From: UBA6522 sp963664945 | GTDB taxonomy: Bacteria > Pseudomonadota > Gammaproteobacteria > Steroidobacterales > Rariloculaceae | Assembly: GCA_963664945.1 (NCBI GenBank) | Contig: OY761822.1 | Span: 2,666,001 to 2,730,000 of the forward strand | Direction: 5' to 3' | DNA: 64,000 nucleotides | In this document: piece after piece, positions 8,306 to 16,903 of the stretch | Position numbering within the stretch: the first letter of the stretch is position 1 | Layout of the letters: each line of letters starts with the position of its first letter | Position numbers and translations under genes: made by a program | Notes under the pieces: model-generated | The model's database searches: none | What the model was told of the DNA's origin: nothing | Seen by the model: only the letters and a program-made list of their open reading frames with translations

Positions 8306-9571
8306 ATGATCAGGAAAACCGCACTTTCCCGTCGCTCGATGATGAAATGGGGAATGGCATCGGCCAGCGCTTCCGCACTGGCGGGCCTGTTGCGCGCACC
8401 GGCCCGTGCGCAGGATCTGGGGCCCGGAAACGCCCATGTGGGCGATGTGGGCGGCCGGGACCCGGCACGGCTCTACACCGGCGAACTGATCGAGGGCGGC
8501 GGCCAGATGGAGATACGGCTCAACCAGTCGATCCACACCGGCGATCCCCACGAACTGGAAGTCGCGCGCCGCATGCGCCCGTTCGACCCGCTGTCCTGGT
8601 ACACGGAGTGGAACCGTGTCGCACAGATCAACGAGGAAATCGCGGTCGGCTACGAAGAACAGGGGCTGAACGTATCGGCCCACAACTTCTACCTTCGCGC
8701 CAGCCGCTTCCACCGCCTTTCCATCGTCTACCAGGAAGACACGGACGAGACCATGATGCCGGGGTACATGAAGTTCCGGGATCTGTTCGACAAGGCCTGG
8801 GAGTTGCAGGATCCGCCCTTCGAGCGCGTCACGATCAACGTGGACGGCAACGACCTCCTTGCCTACTTCCGCAAGCCCGGTGGGCCCGAGGGCACGCGGT
8901 ACCCGACCGTCATCAACTACCAGGGGGCGGACTCGCTGGCCGAGAACACCCTGAACGGCGCCGGAGCCTATGTCGCCCGGGGCATGGCCTACCTGGTCAT
9001 GGACCTGCCGGGGCAGGGCGCCCCGAAGCGGCTGATGAATCTCTACATGCCGCCGGACACCGAAAGACTGGTTTCACCGATCATCGACTACCTCCAGTCG
9101 CGCCCGGACGTGGACCCCGAACGCATCGGCCTTCGCGGCCAGAGCATGGGCGGTTACTCCGCGCCCCGGGCCGCCAGCGGCGACAGCCGCATCAAGGCGG
9201 TGTGGATGGGCGCCGGCTCCCACGACGTTCTGCGCGACCTGTTCGAGTTCTACCCGCCCATTCGCGACCGCGTCCGCTGGATCATCGGCGCCGAAGACCT
9301 CGCCGATGCGCGGCGCAAGCTCGTCGACTACACCGTGGAGCATGTGGCCCACCGGATCGAATGCCCGATGCTGATCGGCTACGGGCCGACGGACCGGATC
9401 ATGGACCCGCAGGGCGCCTACAGGCTGTATCAGGCCGCGGTCAATTCCGACCGCCAGATGTGGTCGGGGGCCGGGCATCCGCACCACGACGAGAAGTCGG
9501 GAGGGCCGCTGGATCTGCGCTTGCCGACCGACCCGGATTGGGCCGCCCGGCAACTCGGCGCTCCGGGTTGA
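8306..9571 (+). CDS. Tat-exported alpha/beta hydrolase
   Basis: A 421-residue protein with a twin-arginine-like signal (SRRSMMKWGMASA) and a hydrophobic stretch ending APARAQ, so export to the periplasm is likely. The mature part is an alpha/beta hydrolase: the strand-loop before the nucleophile is IGLRGQSMGGY (nucleophile Ser), an acid candidate lies in GYGPTDRIMDP and a His candidate in GAGHPHHDE. The long helical region before the fold resembles the cap of FrsA and 2,6-dihydroxypseudooxynicotine hydrolase-like enzymes. The substrate is unknown. It is followed 10 bases later by the MAPEG gene. Confidence 0.8.
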   Translation: MIRKTALSRRSMMKWGMASASASALAGLLRAPARAQDLGPGNAHVGDVGGRDPARLYTGELIEGGGQMEIRLNQSIHTGDPHELEVARRMRPFDPLSWYTEWNRVAQINEEIAVGYEEQGLNVSAHNFYLRASRFHRLSIVYQEDTDETMMPGYMKFRDLFDKAWELQDPPFERVTINVDGNDLLAYFRKPGGPEGTRYPTVINYQGADSLAENTLNGAGAYVARGMAYLVMDLPGQGAPKRLMNLYMPPDTERLVSPIIDYLQSRPDVDPERIGLRGQSMGGYSAPRAASGDSRIKAVWMGAGSHDVLRDLFEFYPPIRDRVRWIIGAEDLADARRKLVDYTVEHVAHRIECPMLIGYGPTDRIMDPQGAYRLYQAAVNSDRQMWSGAGHPHHDEKSGGPLDLRLPTDPDWAARQLGAPG

Positions 9572-9581
9572 GGGCGCAAGC

Positions 9582-9977
9582 GTGATTGCAATGCCCTTCA
9601 CGGCCCTGGTCACTGTCGGTGCAGTCGTGCTGACGTTTGTCCTGAGTCTGCGTGTCGGCGCGATGCGCCAGAAGCATGGCGTGAAAGCCCCGGCAGTGAC
9701 GGGCCATCCGGAGTTCGAGCGCGCCAACCGCGTTCACCAGAACACCGTCGAGCAACTCGTGCTCTTCCTGCCGTTGCTCTGGCTCGCGCTCTACGTTCTG
9801 GGCGACGCCATTGCCGGCCTGATCGGTGCGGTCTGGATCGTGGGACGAATCGTCTACGCAAATGCCTACGCCAGGGACCCCGCGGCACGCCAGCCGGGCA
9901 TGGCCATCACTTCCGTACCGACTGCGGTACTGTTGCTGGCCACGCTATGGGGGATCGTCCAGGGATTCATCGCCTGA
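9582..9977 (+). CDS. MAPEG family membrane protein
   Basis: A 131-residue protein with four predicted helices. The core matches MAPEG proteins (membrane-associated proteins in eicosanoid and glutathione metabolism): FERANRVHQNTVEQLVLFLPLLWLA and the later GRIVYANAYARDP correspond to the conserved ERAxxNxxE and RxxYxxGY-like motifs. The bacterial members are glutathione transferase-like or of unknown role. The GTG at 9582 has GAGGG about 8 bases upstream. An ATG three codons later is an alternative. Confidence 0.87.
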   Translation: MIAMPFTALVTVGAVVLTFVLSLRVGAMRQKHGVKAPAVTGHPEFERANRVHQNTVEQLVLFLPLLWLALYVLGDAIAGLIGAVWIVGRIVYANAYARDPAARQPGMAITSVPTAVLLLATLWGIVQGFIA

Positions 9978-9998
9978 CACTTGTCATTCAGGACCTTG

Positions 9999-10325
9999 TC
10001 AGAGCGTGGCACCGGGAACATCCTGGGATTCGCCGCACCGCCATGAGCCGAGCGGTATCTCGGGGCGCCACACCCAGTAACGGGTCAGATCGAATGATCC
10101 CGTAAACGTGGCCGGGTCGGTAATGGTCACACGGTAATCCAGGCGACTTTCGTCCTCGCTCAAGGTAAAGCGTTCAATCACGGATATTTCGCTCCTCGGG
10201 TGAACGCCCCTGTCGTCGAATATCCCCGCTTCGAGATTTTCCGTTTCGACAATTAACGTATTGCCATCCCATCGGCCAGTGGAGTAGCCGAGCCGGGTGT
10301 ATTCGTCGCCGGTGTCGGCCCAGGC
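9999..10325 (-). pseudogene. Truncated DUF6152-like C-terminal fragment
   Basis: The minus-strand frame is open from about 10325 down to the stop at 9999 and translates to RLGYSTGRWDGNTLIVET, then ERFTLSEDESRLDYRVTITD and a final SWRCGES. The same blocks (GRW-x-x-x-TL, ERFT-x5-RLDY-x5-TDP-x-F) occur at the C termini of the two full-length DUF6152 genes of this window (56627-57694 and 61602-62657). About 250 N-terminal residues are missing, because the frame is cut by the 3' end of the preceding gene. It is a remnant rather than a working gene. Confidence 0.7.
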
Positions 10326-10326
10326 A

Positions 10327-11265
10327 CTAGAAGTTGACCTTGTCGGCGCCCTTTAGCGACAACATCGCGCGAACGTCATCGGGTGTGGCGACTTCGCAGC
10401 CCAGCTCTTCGATGATTCGCCGGATCTTCGCCACCTGTTCGGCGTTGGAGCCGGCCAGCCTGCCGCGCTCGATGTACAGGGAGTCTTCGAGGCCGACACG
10501 GACGTTGCCGCCCATCATGATGGCCTGGGTCGCCAACGGAATCTGCGCGGCGCCGGCGCCGAGGACCGACCATTGGTACTCGTCGCCGAAGAGGCGGTCG
10601 GCGGTGCGTTTCATGAACACCAGGTTGTCCGGCTCCGGGCCGATGCCGCCGAGAATGCCCATGACGAACTGCAGGAAGACCGGTGGCTTGAAGAGCCCCG
10701 TGGCCATGCAGAATTTCAGGTTGTACAGGTGCCCCACGTCGTAGCACTCGTGTTCGAACTTGACCTTGTGCTCCCGTCCCAGCGCCCTTTCGACCTGCGC
10801 GATGTCGCGGAACGTGTTGCGGAATATGTAGCTGTCGGATTCGGCGACGTAGTCCTTTTCCCAGTCGAACTTCCACTCCTTGTAACGCCCGGCCAGGGGG
10901 TGGAACGAGAAGTTCATGCTGCCCATGTTCAGCGAACTCATCTCCGGCGATGCGACCGCGGAGGGCTTGATGCGGTCCTCGATCGGGGTCTTCAGGCTGC
11001 CGCCCGTGGAGATATTGATGACCGCATTCGTGCGCTCCTTGATTTGCGGCAGGAAGCGCATGAAGTGCTCGGGGTCGATGGACACCGAGCCGTCCTCCGG
11101 GTCGCGCGCGTGGAGATGCAGGACCGCCGCACCCGCTTCGGCGGCGTCGACGGCCTGCCGCGCGATATCTTCGGAGCGGTAGGGCAGCGCGTCCGACATC
11201 GTCGGCGTGTGGATCGCCCCGGTGATGGCGCAGGTGATTGCGACCTTTCTCTTTTTCCTTGGCAC
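10327..11265 (-). CDS. 3-keto-5-aminohexanoate cleavage enzyme family (BKACE, DUF849)
   Basis: A 312-residue Zn-dependent enzyme of the beta-keto acid cleavage family, which combine a beta-keto acid with acetyl-CoA to give acetoacetate and a new acyl-CoA. Recognisable motifs are ITGAIHTPTMSDALP, the metal-binding HLHARDPEDG, NISTGG and a late GGNVRVGLEDSLYI. The GTG at 11265 (VPRKKRKVAITC) is chosen because it has a strong Shine-Dalgarno (AAGGGGAGG) and fits the family start; the frame runs further. It is the last gene of a run with a symporter and two tiny ORFs, suggesting that an imported compound becomes its substrate after oxidation. The exact substrate is unknown. Confidence 0.9.
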   Translation of the reverse strand: MPRKKRKVAITCAITGAIHTPTMSDALPYRSEDIARQAVDAAEAGAAVLHLHARDPEDGSVSIDPEHFMRFLPQIKERTNAVINISTGGSLKTPIEDRIKPSAVASPEMSSLNMGSMNFSFHPLAGRYKEWKFDWEKDYVAESDSYIFRNTFRDIAQVERALGREHKVKFEHECYDVGHLYNLKFCMATGLFKPPVFLQFVMGILGGIGPEPDNLVFMKRTADRLFGDEYQWSVLGAGAAQIPLATQAIMMGGNVRVGLEDSLYIERGRLAGSNAEQVAKIRRIIEELGCEVATPDDVRAMLSLKGADKVNF

Positions 11266-11278
11266 CCGGCGCCTCCCC

Positions 11279-11395
11279 TTACTTCGGTGTGCGATTGCGA
11301 TAGCGCAGGTATCCCACCAGCGCGAAAAGGCCAAAGACCAGCATCATGCTGACGACGCCACCCATCCAGATACGCGTTACTTCCAGTTCAGCCAC
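11279..11395 (-). CDS. Tiny single-helix membrane protein B
   Basis: A 38-residue ORF with GTG start, MAELEVTRIWMGG then one strong helix (VVSMMLVFGLFALVGYL) and a basic tail RYRNRTPK. AGGAGAAGG lies directly upstream of the start. The start overlaps the stop of the preceding tiny ORF (GTGGCTGA), and the BKACE gene starts 13 bases after its end. No family is recognised. Its placement between a symporter and an enzyme in a tight operon, with a proper ribosome binding site, supports real translation, perhaps as an accessory subunit of the symporter. Confidence 0.6.
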   Translation of the reverse strand: MAELEVTRIWMGGVVSMMLVFGLFALVGYLRYRNRTPK

Positions 11396-11501
11396 TGTCC
11401 TTCTCCTGTCCGCGTGCCGTGAGTTGTCTGGCGATGAGTTGCCCGGCGAGGACGAAAACGACAATCAGCGCCAGGCTTTGCAGGAAAATGTTCCAGAACA
11501 T
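11388..11501 (-). CDS. Tiny single-helix membrane protein A
   Basis: A 37-residue ORF starting MFWNIFLQSLALIVV, with a hydrophobic helix of about 20 residues and a polar tail (RQLTARGQEKDSG). GGAGG lies 7 bases before the ATG and the start is 12 bases after the symporter stop. It overlaps the next tiny ORF. Small accessory proteins of symporters are known in other operons, but I cannot assign this one to a named family. Confidence 0.6.
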   Translation of the reverse strand: MFWNIFLQSLALIVVFVLAGQLIARQLTARGQEKDSG

Positions 11502-11513
11502 GAATGATCCTCC

Positions 11514-12965
11514 TTAACCGGCTTCGGCGCCGGCACGGTTCAGATAGCCGGGCTTCCCGGGCAACAAGGCATTGCCGAGGACGAGAAAGAGCAGCGCGAC
11601 GACGACCGTCACGATGGCATTGGGCGTCTCGGCCAGTCCGAGCCAGCCCGGCAGGTCCGTGAACGACCACAGCGTGTTCGCGATCCAGCAGGCGAGCAGG
11701 GTCGTGATGGCCACGGCCTGGTTGCAGCGCCAGAACAGCCCGAACACGACGATCCAGAATACGGGCACGAGCCACGCGAACAGCCAGTTCATGGCCGCGA
11801 GAATGGGTGGAAGGTAGGAGGCGACACCGATCGCGATGCTCGCCACGATGACGATGGTGACGCGCATCAGCCGCGTCATTTCCTGTTCGCTGGCCGCCGG
11901 TTTGTACAGCGTCCTGTAGATATCGTGGCTGAAGATGGTTGCCACCGCGAGCGAGATCATCGCGAACGTCGACAGGATCGCCGCGAGAAACGCGGCCAGC
12001 AGGATCGCCGCGAGCCAGTTCGGCAGGAACGCGACAAGCATCGACGTTGCAGCCACCTTCTGGCCCAGCGCCTGGAATTCGGGGATCGACTTGGCGGTGA
12101 GGCCGAGCACGACCGCGAATACGCCGAACAGGCCGTTGACCGGAGCCGCGATCCACAGGGCGCGCATGATCGTCTTGTCGTCCTTCGCCGCCATGGCCGG
12201 CTGCAACAGCATCTGGTTGATCCCCTGGCTGAAGATGACGGCGACGATCGTGCCGAGCACGAAGGTCATCATGATCTGCGTATTGCCGAAGATCGACAGC
12301 ATGTAGGCCTGGTCGGCGCTTCGGTAGAACGCATCGACCGTGTCGAAGTTCTGTCCGGGCAGGTTCAGGGCGACGACGATGACCGCCAGGATCAGTCCGG
12401 TGTACATCACCACTGCGTTGACGAGGTTGACGAAGCCGATTTCCCTGATGCCGGCCAGGATCACGTAAAGAATGCCGAGCACGCCGCCGACCATTGCCCC
12501 GGTCGGGATGTCCCAGTCGGTGAGCGAGGCGAAGATGATGCCGATCCCCTGCGCCTCGACGGTCAGGATGCCGAACAGCACCCCGGCCATGACGCAGGAC
12601 ACGAGCAGGCGCGTCTCGAGGCCATAGCTCTTCTGCAACAGCTCCGGCACGGTCGCCACGCCGATGCGCCGCAGCCACACGCCGGTGCCGAGGCACACGA
12701 TCACCAGCAGGATCACGTGCGCGAGGCTGAACCATACGGCCGCGGCGCCCAGTATCCAGGCCATTTCGAAGACGCCGAGAATATGGGCGGTGCCCAGTAC
12801 CGTCAGCGCCAGCGTGACGGCGACCACCGGCATCGGCAGGCTGCGATGGGCCAGGGCGAACTCGTCCTTCGCCGCCGCGTCCCTGCGCCGCTGAAGCCAG
12901 ATGCCGAGCCCGACGATAACGATGAATTCGTACGCCAGGACGGCGGCAAGCATCGTGTAATTCAT
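11514..12965 (-). CDS. Sodium:solute symporter (SSS family)
   Basis: A 483-residue membrane protein with about 13 hydrophobic segments. The sodium:solute symporter features are the AHRSLPMPVVAVTLALTVLG start of the core, VPELLQKSYG after the second helix, the VILAGIREIGFVNLVNAVV segment and AILSTFAMISLAVATIFSHDIYR in the region of the sodium site. It would import a small organic solute with sodium. It heads an operon with two tiny membrane ORFs and the BKACE gene. It is divergent from the cyclase-family gene across a 137-base gap, so the whole neighbourhood may be co-regulated. Confidence 0.92.
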   Translation of the reverse strand: MNYTMLAAVLAYEFIVIVGLGIWLQRRRDAAAKDEFALAHRSLPMPVVAVTLALTVLGTAHILGVFEMAWILGAAAVWFSLAHVILLVIVCLGTGVWLRRIGVATVPELLQKSYGLETRLLVSCVMAGVLFGILTVEAQGIGIIFASLTDWDIPTGAMVGGVLGILYVILAGIREIGFVNLVNAVVMYTGLILAVIVVALNLPGQNFDTVDAFYRSADQAYMLSIFGNTQIMMTFVLGTIVAVIFSQGINQMLLQPAMAAKDDKTIMRALWIAAPVNGLFGVFAVVLGLTAKSIPEFQALGQKVAATSMLVAFLPNWLAAILLAAFLAAILSTFAMISLAVATIFSHDIYRTLYKPAASEQEMTRLMRVTIVIVASIAIGVASYLPPILAAMNWLFAWLVPVFWIVVFGLFWRCNQAVAITTLLACWIANTLWSFTDLPGWLGLAETPNAIVTVVVALLFLVLGNALLPGKPGYLNRAGAEAG

Positions 12966-13102
12966 GTCGTTCCTTCTCCGGCCGGTACTTTGCCGGAAAT
13001 TCGTTCTACAATCCCGTCTCGCGCGGCGAGCGGCGGGGTTCCAAGTGTAGCCTCTATCGCGTCGTTGCGGGCTCGAATATGGTCAACATCGGGAGAAAGC
13101 AA

Positions 13103-13972
13103 ATGCCTGGATGGGAAGAAGGCGATTGGCGCGACGAAAACCTGTGCAGGTTCGAGGAATCGAACCTCGACAACGGCATGGGGCTTGAGTTTTACGATCT
13201 GACTCATCCGTGGGGTCTGGGCCAGCCGTGCTGGCCGTATTTCGAGGACGTCAAGATCGAGCGTCTTCACAACATGTCCAAGTCAGGTGTCCTCACGCAA
13301 AAGATCACGACTGTAATGCACTCCGGAACGCACATCGACGCGCCCGGGCACGTGGTGCCGGGCACGGCCTTCATGGACGAGGTTCCATTGCCGAATTTCT
13401 TCGGTACCGGCGTCGTTGTCTCGATTCCGAAGAAGAAATGGGAAGTCATCACCGCGGAGGATCTCGAAAACGCGCGGCCGAAGATTCGCCGGGGCGATAT
13501 CGTGATCGTCAACACCGGCTGGCACAAGTACTACGGCGACAACCAGCATTACTACGGCTACTCGCCGGGTTTCTACAAGGAAGCGGGGGAGTGGTTCGTC
13601 GAGAAGAAAGTCAAGATGGTCGGCTCCGACACGCAAGCCCTGGACCATCCACTGGGCACCGCCATCGCGCCGCACGGACCCGGCAAGCCGGATGGGCTGC
13701 TGCCGCATGTCTGCCAGGAGTACCTTGAAACCACGGGGCGCACGGTCCTTGAGGATTTCCCCCATTGGGAGCCGTGCCACAAGGCCATCCTTTCGAACGG
13801 TATCCTGGGCTTCGAGAACGTCGGCGGCGATATCGACAAGGTGACCGGCAAACGGGTCACCTTTGCCGCGTTCCCGTGGCGCTGGAAGAAGGGCGACGGC
13901 TGCATCGTGCGGCTGGTGGCCATGCTCGACCCGAGCGGCAACTATCGCATCGAGACCGGCGAGTCAGACTGA
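13103..13972 (+). CDS. Cyclase / kynurenine formamidase-like hydrolase
   Basis: A 289-residue member of the cyclase family (Pfam Cyclase, kynurenine formamidase-like, Mn or Zn dependent). The metal site motif is HSGTHIDAPGHVVPG, preceded by FYDLTHPWGLGQPCWP. Later blocks IRRGDIVIVNTGWHKYY and VKMVGSDTQALDHPLG are also typical. It starts a plus-strand operon with a cupin (29 bases later) and an SDR. The ATG at 13103 (MPGWEEGDW) has GGGAGAAAG upstream; an ATG eight codons earlier is possible. Amide or lactone hydrolysis in a catabolic pathway is inferred. Confidence 0.88.
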   Translation: MPGWEEGDWRDENLCRFEESNLDNGMGLEFYDLTHPWGLGQPCWPYFEDVKIERLHNMSKSGVLTQKITTVMHSGTHIDAPGHVVPGTAFMDEVPLPNFFGTGVVVSIPKKKWEVITAEDLENARPKIRRGDIVIVNTGWHKYYGDNQHYYGYSPGFYKEAGEWFVEKKVKMVGSDTQALDHPLGTAIAPHGPGKPDGLLPHVCQEYLETTGRTVLEDFPHWEPCHKAILSNGILGFENVGGDIDKVTGKRVTFAAFPWRWKKGDGCIVRLVAMLDPSGNYRIETGESD

Positions 13973-14001
13973 CGTTCGGTCGGGCAACAAGGGAGAAACC
14001 C

Positions 14002-14352
14002 ATGCAAATCACGCGTTTCGGCGATGCGCAACACTACGATGTCCCAGGGCACTACGAGATGCGCTGCCTGCGCCTGCAGGGCTTCGACGCCAGCGATTCG
14101 AAGTTCGCCTGGGCCGGACTGTCCCAGTTTCTGCCGGGCGGAGGCGCCGAGATGGACGCCAGCCCGCTGGAGAAAATCTACGTCGTTCTCGAAGGCGAGG
14201 TGACGGTCGAACTCGGCGACGGCACGGTCGAGAAGCTCGGCAAACTCGATAGCTGCTACATAGCGGGCGGCGTGTCGCGCGCGGTGCGCAACGAGCGCAA
14301 CGACATCGCGACGATGCTCGTGCTGATGCCGTATCCGGAATCCGCCTCATGA
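14002..14352 (+). CDS. Cupin domain protein
   Basis: A 116-residue single cupin barrel. The segment ASPLEKIYVVLEGEVTVELG is the first cupin motif in reduced form (E and G retained, the usual His pair not obvious), followed by LDSCYIAGGVSRAVRNE as the second motif. A strong AAGGGAGAAA precedes the ATG. It sits between the cyclase and the SDR, overlapping the latter as ATGA. The paucity of histidines suggests weak or no metal binding; it might be a sugar- or acid-binding regulator or isomerase. Confidence 0.78.
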   Translation: MQITRFGDAQHYDVPGHYEMRCLRLQGFDASDSKFAWAGLSQFLPGGGAEMDASPLEKIYVVLEGEVTVELGDGTVEKLGKLDSCYIAGGVSRAVRNERNDIATMLVLMPYPESAS

Positions 14353-15149
14353 GCCTGCCGAAGATCGACACGTCGAACCTGTTCGACGTTGGCGGCAAAT
14401 CGGCGATCGTCGTCGGCGCGACGGGTTCGTTCGGCAAGGTCTGCGCCGCGACGCTCGGCAATGCCGGGGCCGGGCTCGTGATCACCGGCGGGAATGCAGG
14501 GAATCTCACCGGGGTTGGCGAGGAGTTGCGAGCCGGCGGTGTCGAGGCGGTCGAGGTCGCCAGGCGGCCGGATTCGGCTGAAGACTGCGATGCGATCGTT
14601 GCCGCCGCGGTCGAGGCCTACGGTGGCGTCGATATCCTGGTGGTCGCCTCGGGATTCAACGAAGTATCGCCGATTGTCGACATGGAACCGGCACGTTTCG
14701 AGAAGATCATGCTGGCCAACGTCGATGGGCCATGGCTGATGGCGAGATCCGCCGGCAGGCGGATGATCGAGCAGGGCAGGGGCGGCAAGGTCGTGTTCAC
14801 GTCGTCGGCGCGCGGCAAGCTGGGCCATCCGGCCGGGTACTCGGCCTACTGCACGTCGAAGTCGGCGACGGACGGGCTGACGAAAGCCCTCGGCTGCGAG
14901 TGGGGCAAGTACGGCATTACCGTGAACGCACTCGGGCCGACCGTGTTCCGTTCGCCGGTGACGGAGTGGATGTTCGGGGACACCGAGCACGCGCGCAAGG
15001 TCCGTGAAGGGTTTGTGGCTCGCGTGCCGATCGGCCGCCTCGGCGAGCCGGAGGACCTGGCCGGACCGCTCCTGTTCCTGTGTTCGGCGGCATCGGACTT
15101 CTACACGGGCCATATCCTCTACGCGGACGGCGGATATACCGCGGGCTAG
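14349..15149 (+). CDS. SDR family oxidoreductase
   Basis: A 266-residue classical short-chain dehydrogenase. The cofactor motif is VVGATGSFG (a variant of TGxxxGxG), followed by NVDGPW and a catalytic triad with Ser in FTSSARG, Tyr and Lys in YSAYCTSKSA. The end LYADGGYTAG is typical. It overlaps the cupin gene by four bases. Its own TAG stop is part of the CTAG that forms the left edge of repeat copy A2, so the insertion happened exactly at the stop codon without changing the protein. Confidence 0.92.
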   Translation: MSLPKIDTSNLFDVGGKSAIVVGATGSFGKVCAATLGNAGAGLVITGGNAGNLTGVGEELRAGGVEAVEVARRPDSAEDCDAIVAAAVEAYGGVDILVVASGFNEVSPIVDMEPARFEKIMLANVDGPWLMARSAGRRMIEQGRGGKVVFTSSARGKLGHPAGYSAYCTSKSATDGLTKALGCEWGKYGITVNALGPTVFRSPVTEWMFGDTEHARKVREGFVARVPIGRLGEPEDLAGPLLFLCSAASDFYTGHILYADGGYTAG

Positions 15150-15312
15150 CAGCCTGCGCCGTAGAAATTCACGGCTGCAAATCCGCTCTCATCCGCCCCT
15201 TCGCCCGCTCGATTTCGTCAAATATGACCCGATATTCTCCTCAATCGATCGACCGAAGGGACGGCGATAGCGAATTTTCGCTTTCGCGAATTTCTACGGC
15301 GCAGGCTGCTAG
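15146..15312. mobile_element. MITE-like palindromic element, repeat family A copy 2
   Basis: A 167-base element with 25-base perfect terminal inverted repeats (15146-15170 and 15288-15312, beginning ctagcagcctgcgccgtag). CTAG stands at both outer edges, as expected for a 4-base target duplication of YTAR type seen with IS5-family transposases. The interior is shared with copies at 7589 and 24727. It has no coding capacity. It separates the SDR stop from the next gene start, which would otherwise be only four bases apart. Confidence 0.85.
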
Positions 15313-15316
15313 AGCA

Positions 15317-16243
15317 TTGGCGATCAAGCAGCCGGTTGCCGTGCTGGGCGGCGGTCTCATGGGGGCGGGGATCGCGCAGGTATTCGCCGCCGCGGGTTTT
15401 GCGGTTCGCGTTTACGAGCCCATCGACGATGCACGCGCGAGCGTGACGGCGCGCATCGCCGAGAATCTGCGCATGATCGGCGCCGACGTGTCGGTTGCCG
15501 ATGCGGTGACCGTCCACGCCGACCTCAAGCCCGCCGTGTCGTCGGCCGGTTTCGTCACCGAAGCCGTCCCGGAGAAGCTCGACCTGAAGCGCTCGATATT
15601 CGCCGACCTCGAGCGACTCGCGCCGCCAGACGCGATCCTCGCCAGCAATTCCTCGGTCATTCCCATATCGAAAATCGCGGATGGCCTGGAAACGGCGCAC
15701 CGGATGGTGGGAACGCACTGGTGGAATCCTCCCTACCTGATTCCGCTCGTCGAGGTCATCAAGGGTGCGAGGACCAGCACGGAGACAATCGATACGACGA
15801 TGGCGCTTTTGCGGAGCCTCGGCAAGGAAGCCGCCTACATCCGCAAGGACGTGCCCGGATTCGTGGCCAACCGCCTCCAGCACGCGCTGTGGCGCGAGGC
15901 GATCGCCATGGTGGCCGAAGGCATCTGCGACGCGCGGACCGTCGATACCTGCATCAAGAACAGCCTGGGCCAGCGCCTGGGCGTACTCGGACCGCTCGAG
16001 AACGCCGACATGGTCGGGCTCGACCTGACGCTGGACATCCACAGGACCATCATCCCGGAACTGGACCGCTGCGCCGGCCCCAATCCCTACCTTGAGGCCC
16101 AGGTCGAAGCGGGCAAACTCGGATTCAAGACCCGCGAGGGTTTCATGACCTGGACAGACGAAGAAATGGCTGCATTGCGCCGGCGCCTGGCGGAATACCT
16201 GGTCAAAGCACAGCGCGAACGCAACAAGTCGGGAGACGAATAG
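15317..16243 (+). CDS. 3-hydroxyacyl-CoA dehydrogenase family protein
   Basis: A 308-residue NAD-dependent dehydrogenase. The Rossmann motif is VLGGGLMGAGIAQVFAAAG at the N terminus; ILASNSSVIPISKIA and VGTHWWNPPYLIPLVEV are the catalytic region with the family His, and KDVPGFVANRLQHALWREA starts the C-terminal helical domain. The proposed TTG at 15317 lies five bases after repeat A2; the frame is open through the repeat. Oxidising a beta-hydroxy acid or its CoA ester to a beta-keto form would supply the BKACE enzyme of the neighbouring operon, but that link is inferred. Confidence 0.88.
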   Translation: MAIKQPVAVLGGGLMGAGIAQVFAAAGFAVRVYEPIDDARASVTARIAENLRMIGADVSVADAVTVHADLKPAVSSAGFVTEAVPEKLDLKRSIFADLERLAPPDAILASNSSVIPISKIADGLETAHRMVGTHWWNPPYLIPLVEVIKGARTSTETIDTTMALLRSLGKEAAYIRKDVPGFVANRLQHALWREAIAMVAEGICDARTVDTCIKNSLGQRLGVLGPLENADMVGLDLTLDIHRTIIPELDRCAGPNPYLEAQVEAGKLGFKTREGFMTWTDEEMAALRRRLAEYLVKAQRERNKSGDE

Positions 16244-16345
16244 GGAGAGAACTGTGGGATACGCCGTCGCGCGGTATGTCCATCGACACCCGAGTGAAGT
16301 GGGTCAGCGATTTTGCGTTCCCCGTGAATTCCGCAGCAGGGCGCC

Positions 16346-16809
16346 ATGCAGCGATTAGTGGGATTCTTCGTGAAAGTGGCCGAGCGCTGGACGCCGGACC
16401 CGCTCGTCATAGCCATCTCCCTGACGGGGGTCGCGTTCGTGGCGTCCCTTCTGTTCACGGACTTCACGGCCGGGCAATCCGTCGAGGCGTGGGGCAACAG
16501 CTACTGGGCGTTGCTGCGCTTCACGGCGCAGATGATCCTGATCCTCGCGCTGGGTCATGTACTTGCACACACACGCGCTATTCGGCGCCGTCTACGTCGT
16601 GCGGTTTTTCGCCAGCGGAGGCGAACTTCAGCCCAAGAGTCGCCATGGCAGTCGCGGTGGGCGAGGTCTGGACGAATACGATCCAGCCCCTGTTCGCCGT
16701 GCCCGTGCTTGTGATCGCGGGCCTGCACCTCCGCCATATCATGGGCTACTGCGTAATGGCGTTGTTGACGCTTGCGCCGATCTATCTGATCGCGTTGCTG
16801 CTCTTCTGA
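16346..16809 (+). pseudogene. Decayed short-chain fatty acid transporter (AtoE-like)
   Basis: The first frame from 16346 gives the AtoE/TIGR00366 N terminus (FFVKVAERWTPDPLVIAIS and the helix after it, up to LILALGHVLAHT). The frame then breaks; a short piece containing VVRFFASGGE appears in another frame, and a third frame carries the C terminus (GEVWTNTIQPLFAVPVLVIA and GYCVMALL). Intact homologues are about 440 residues, whereas only about 150 are left, so a large internal deletion plus frameshifts has occurred. It presumably once served the adjoining catabolic genes. Confidence 0.75.
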
Positions 16810-16903
16810 GGGGCGGCGCGATGGTGCGCGGACAAGTGTCCTGCGAATTCCAGCGCGAACCACCCCCAAACGGTCGGGAAAAACGGCGATGTCATAACGG
16901 CGC

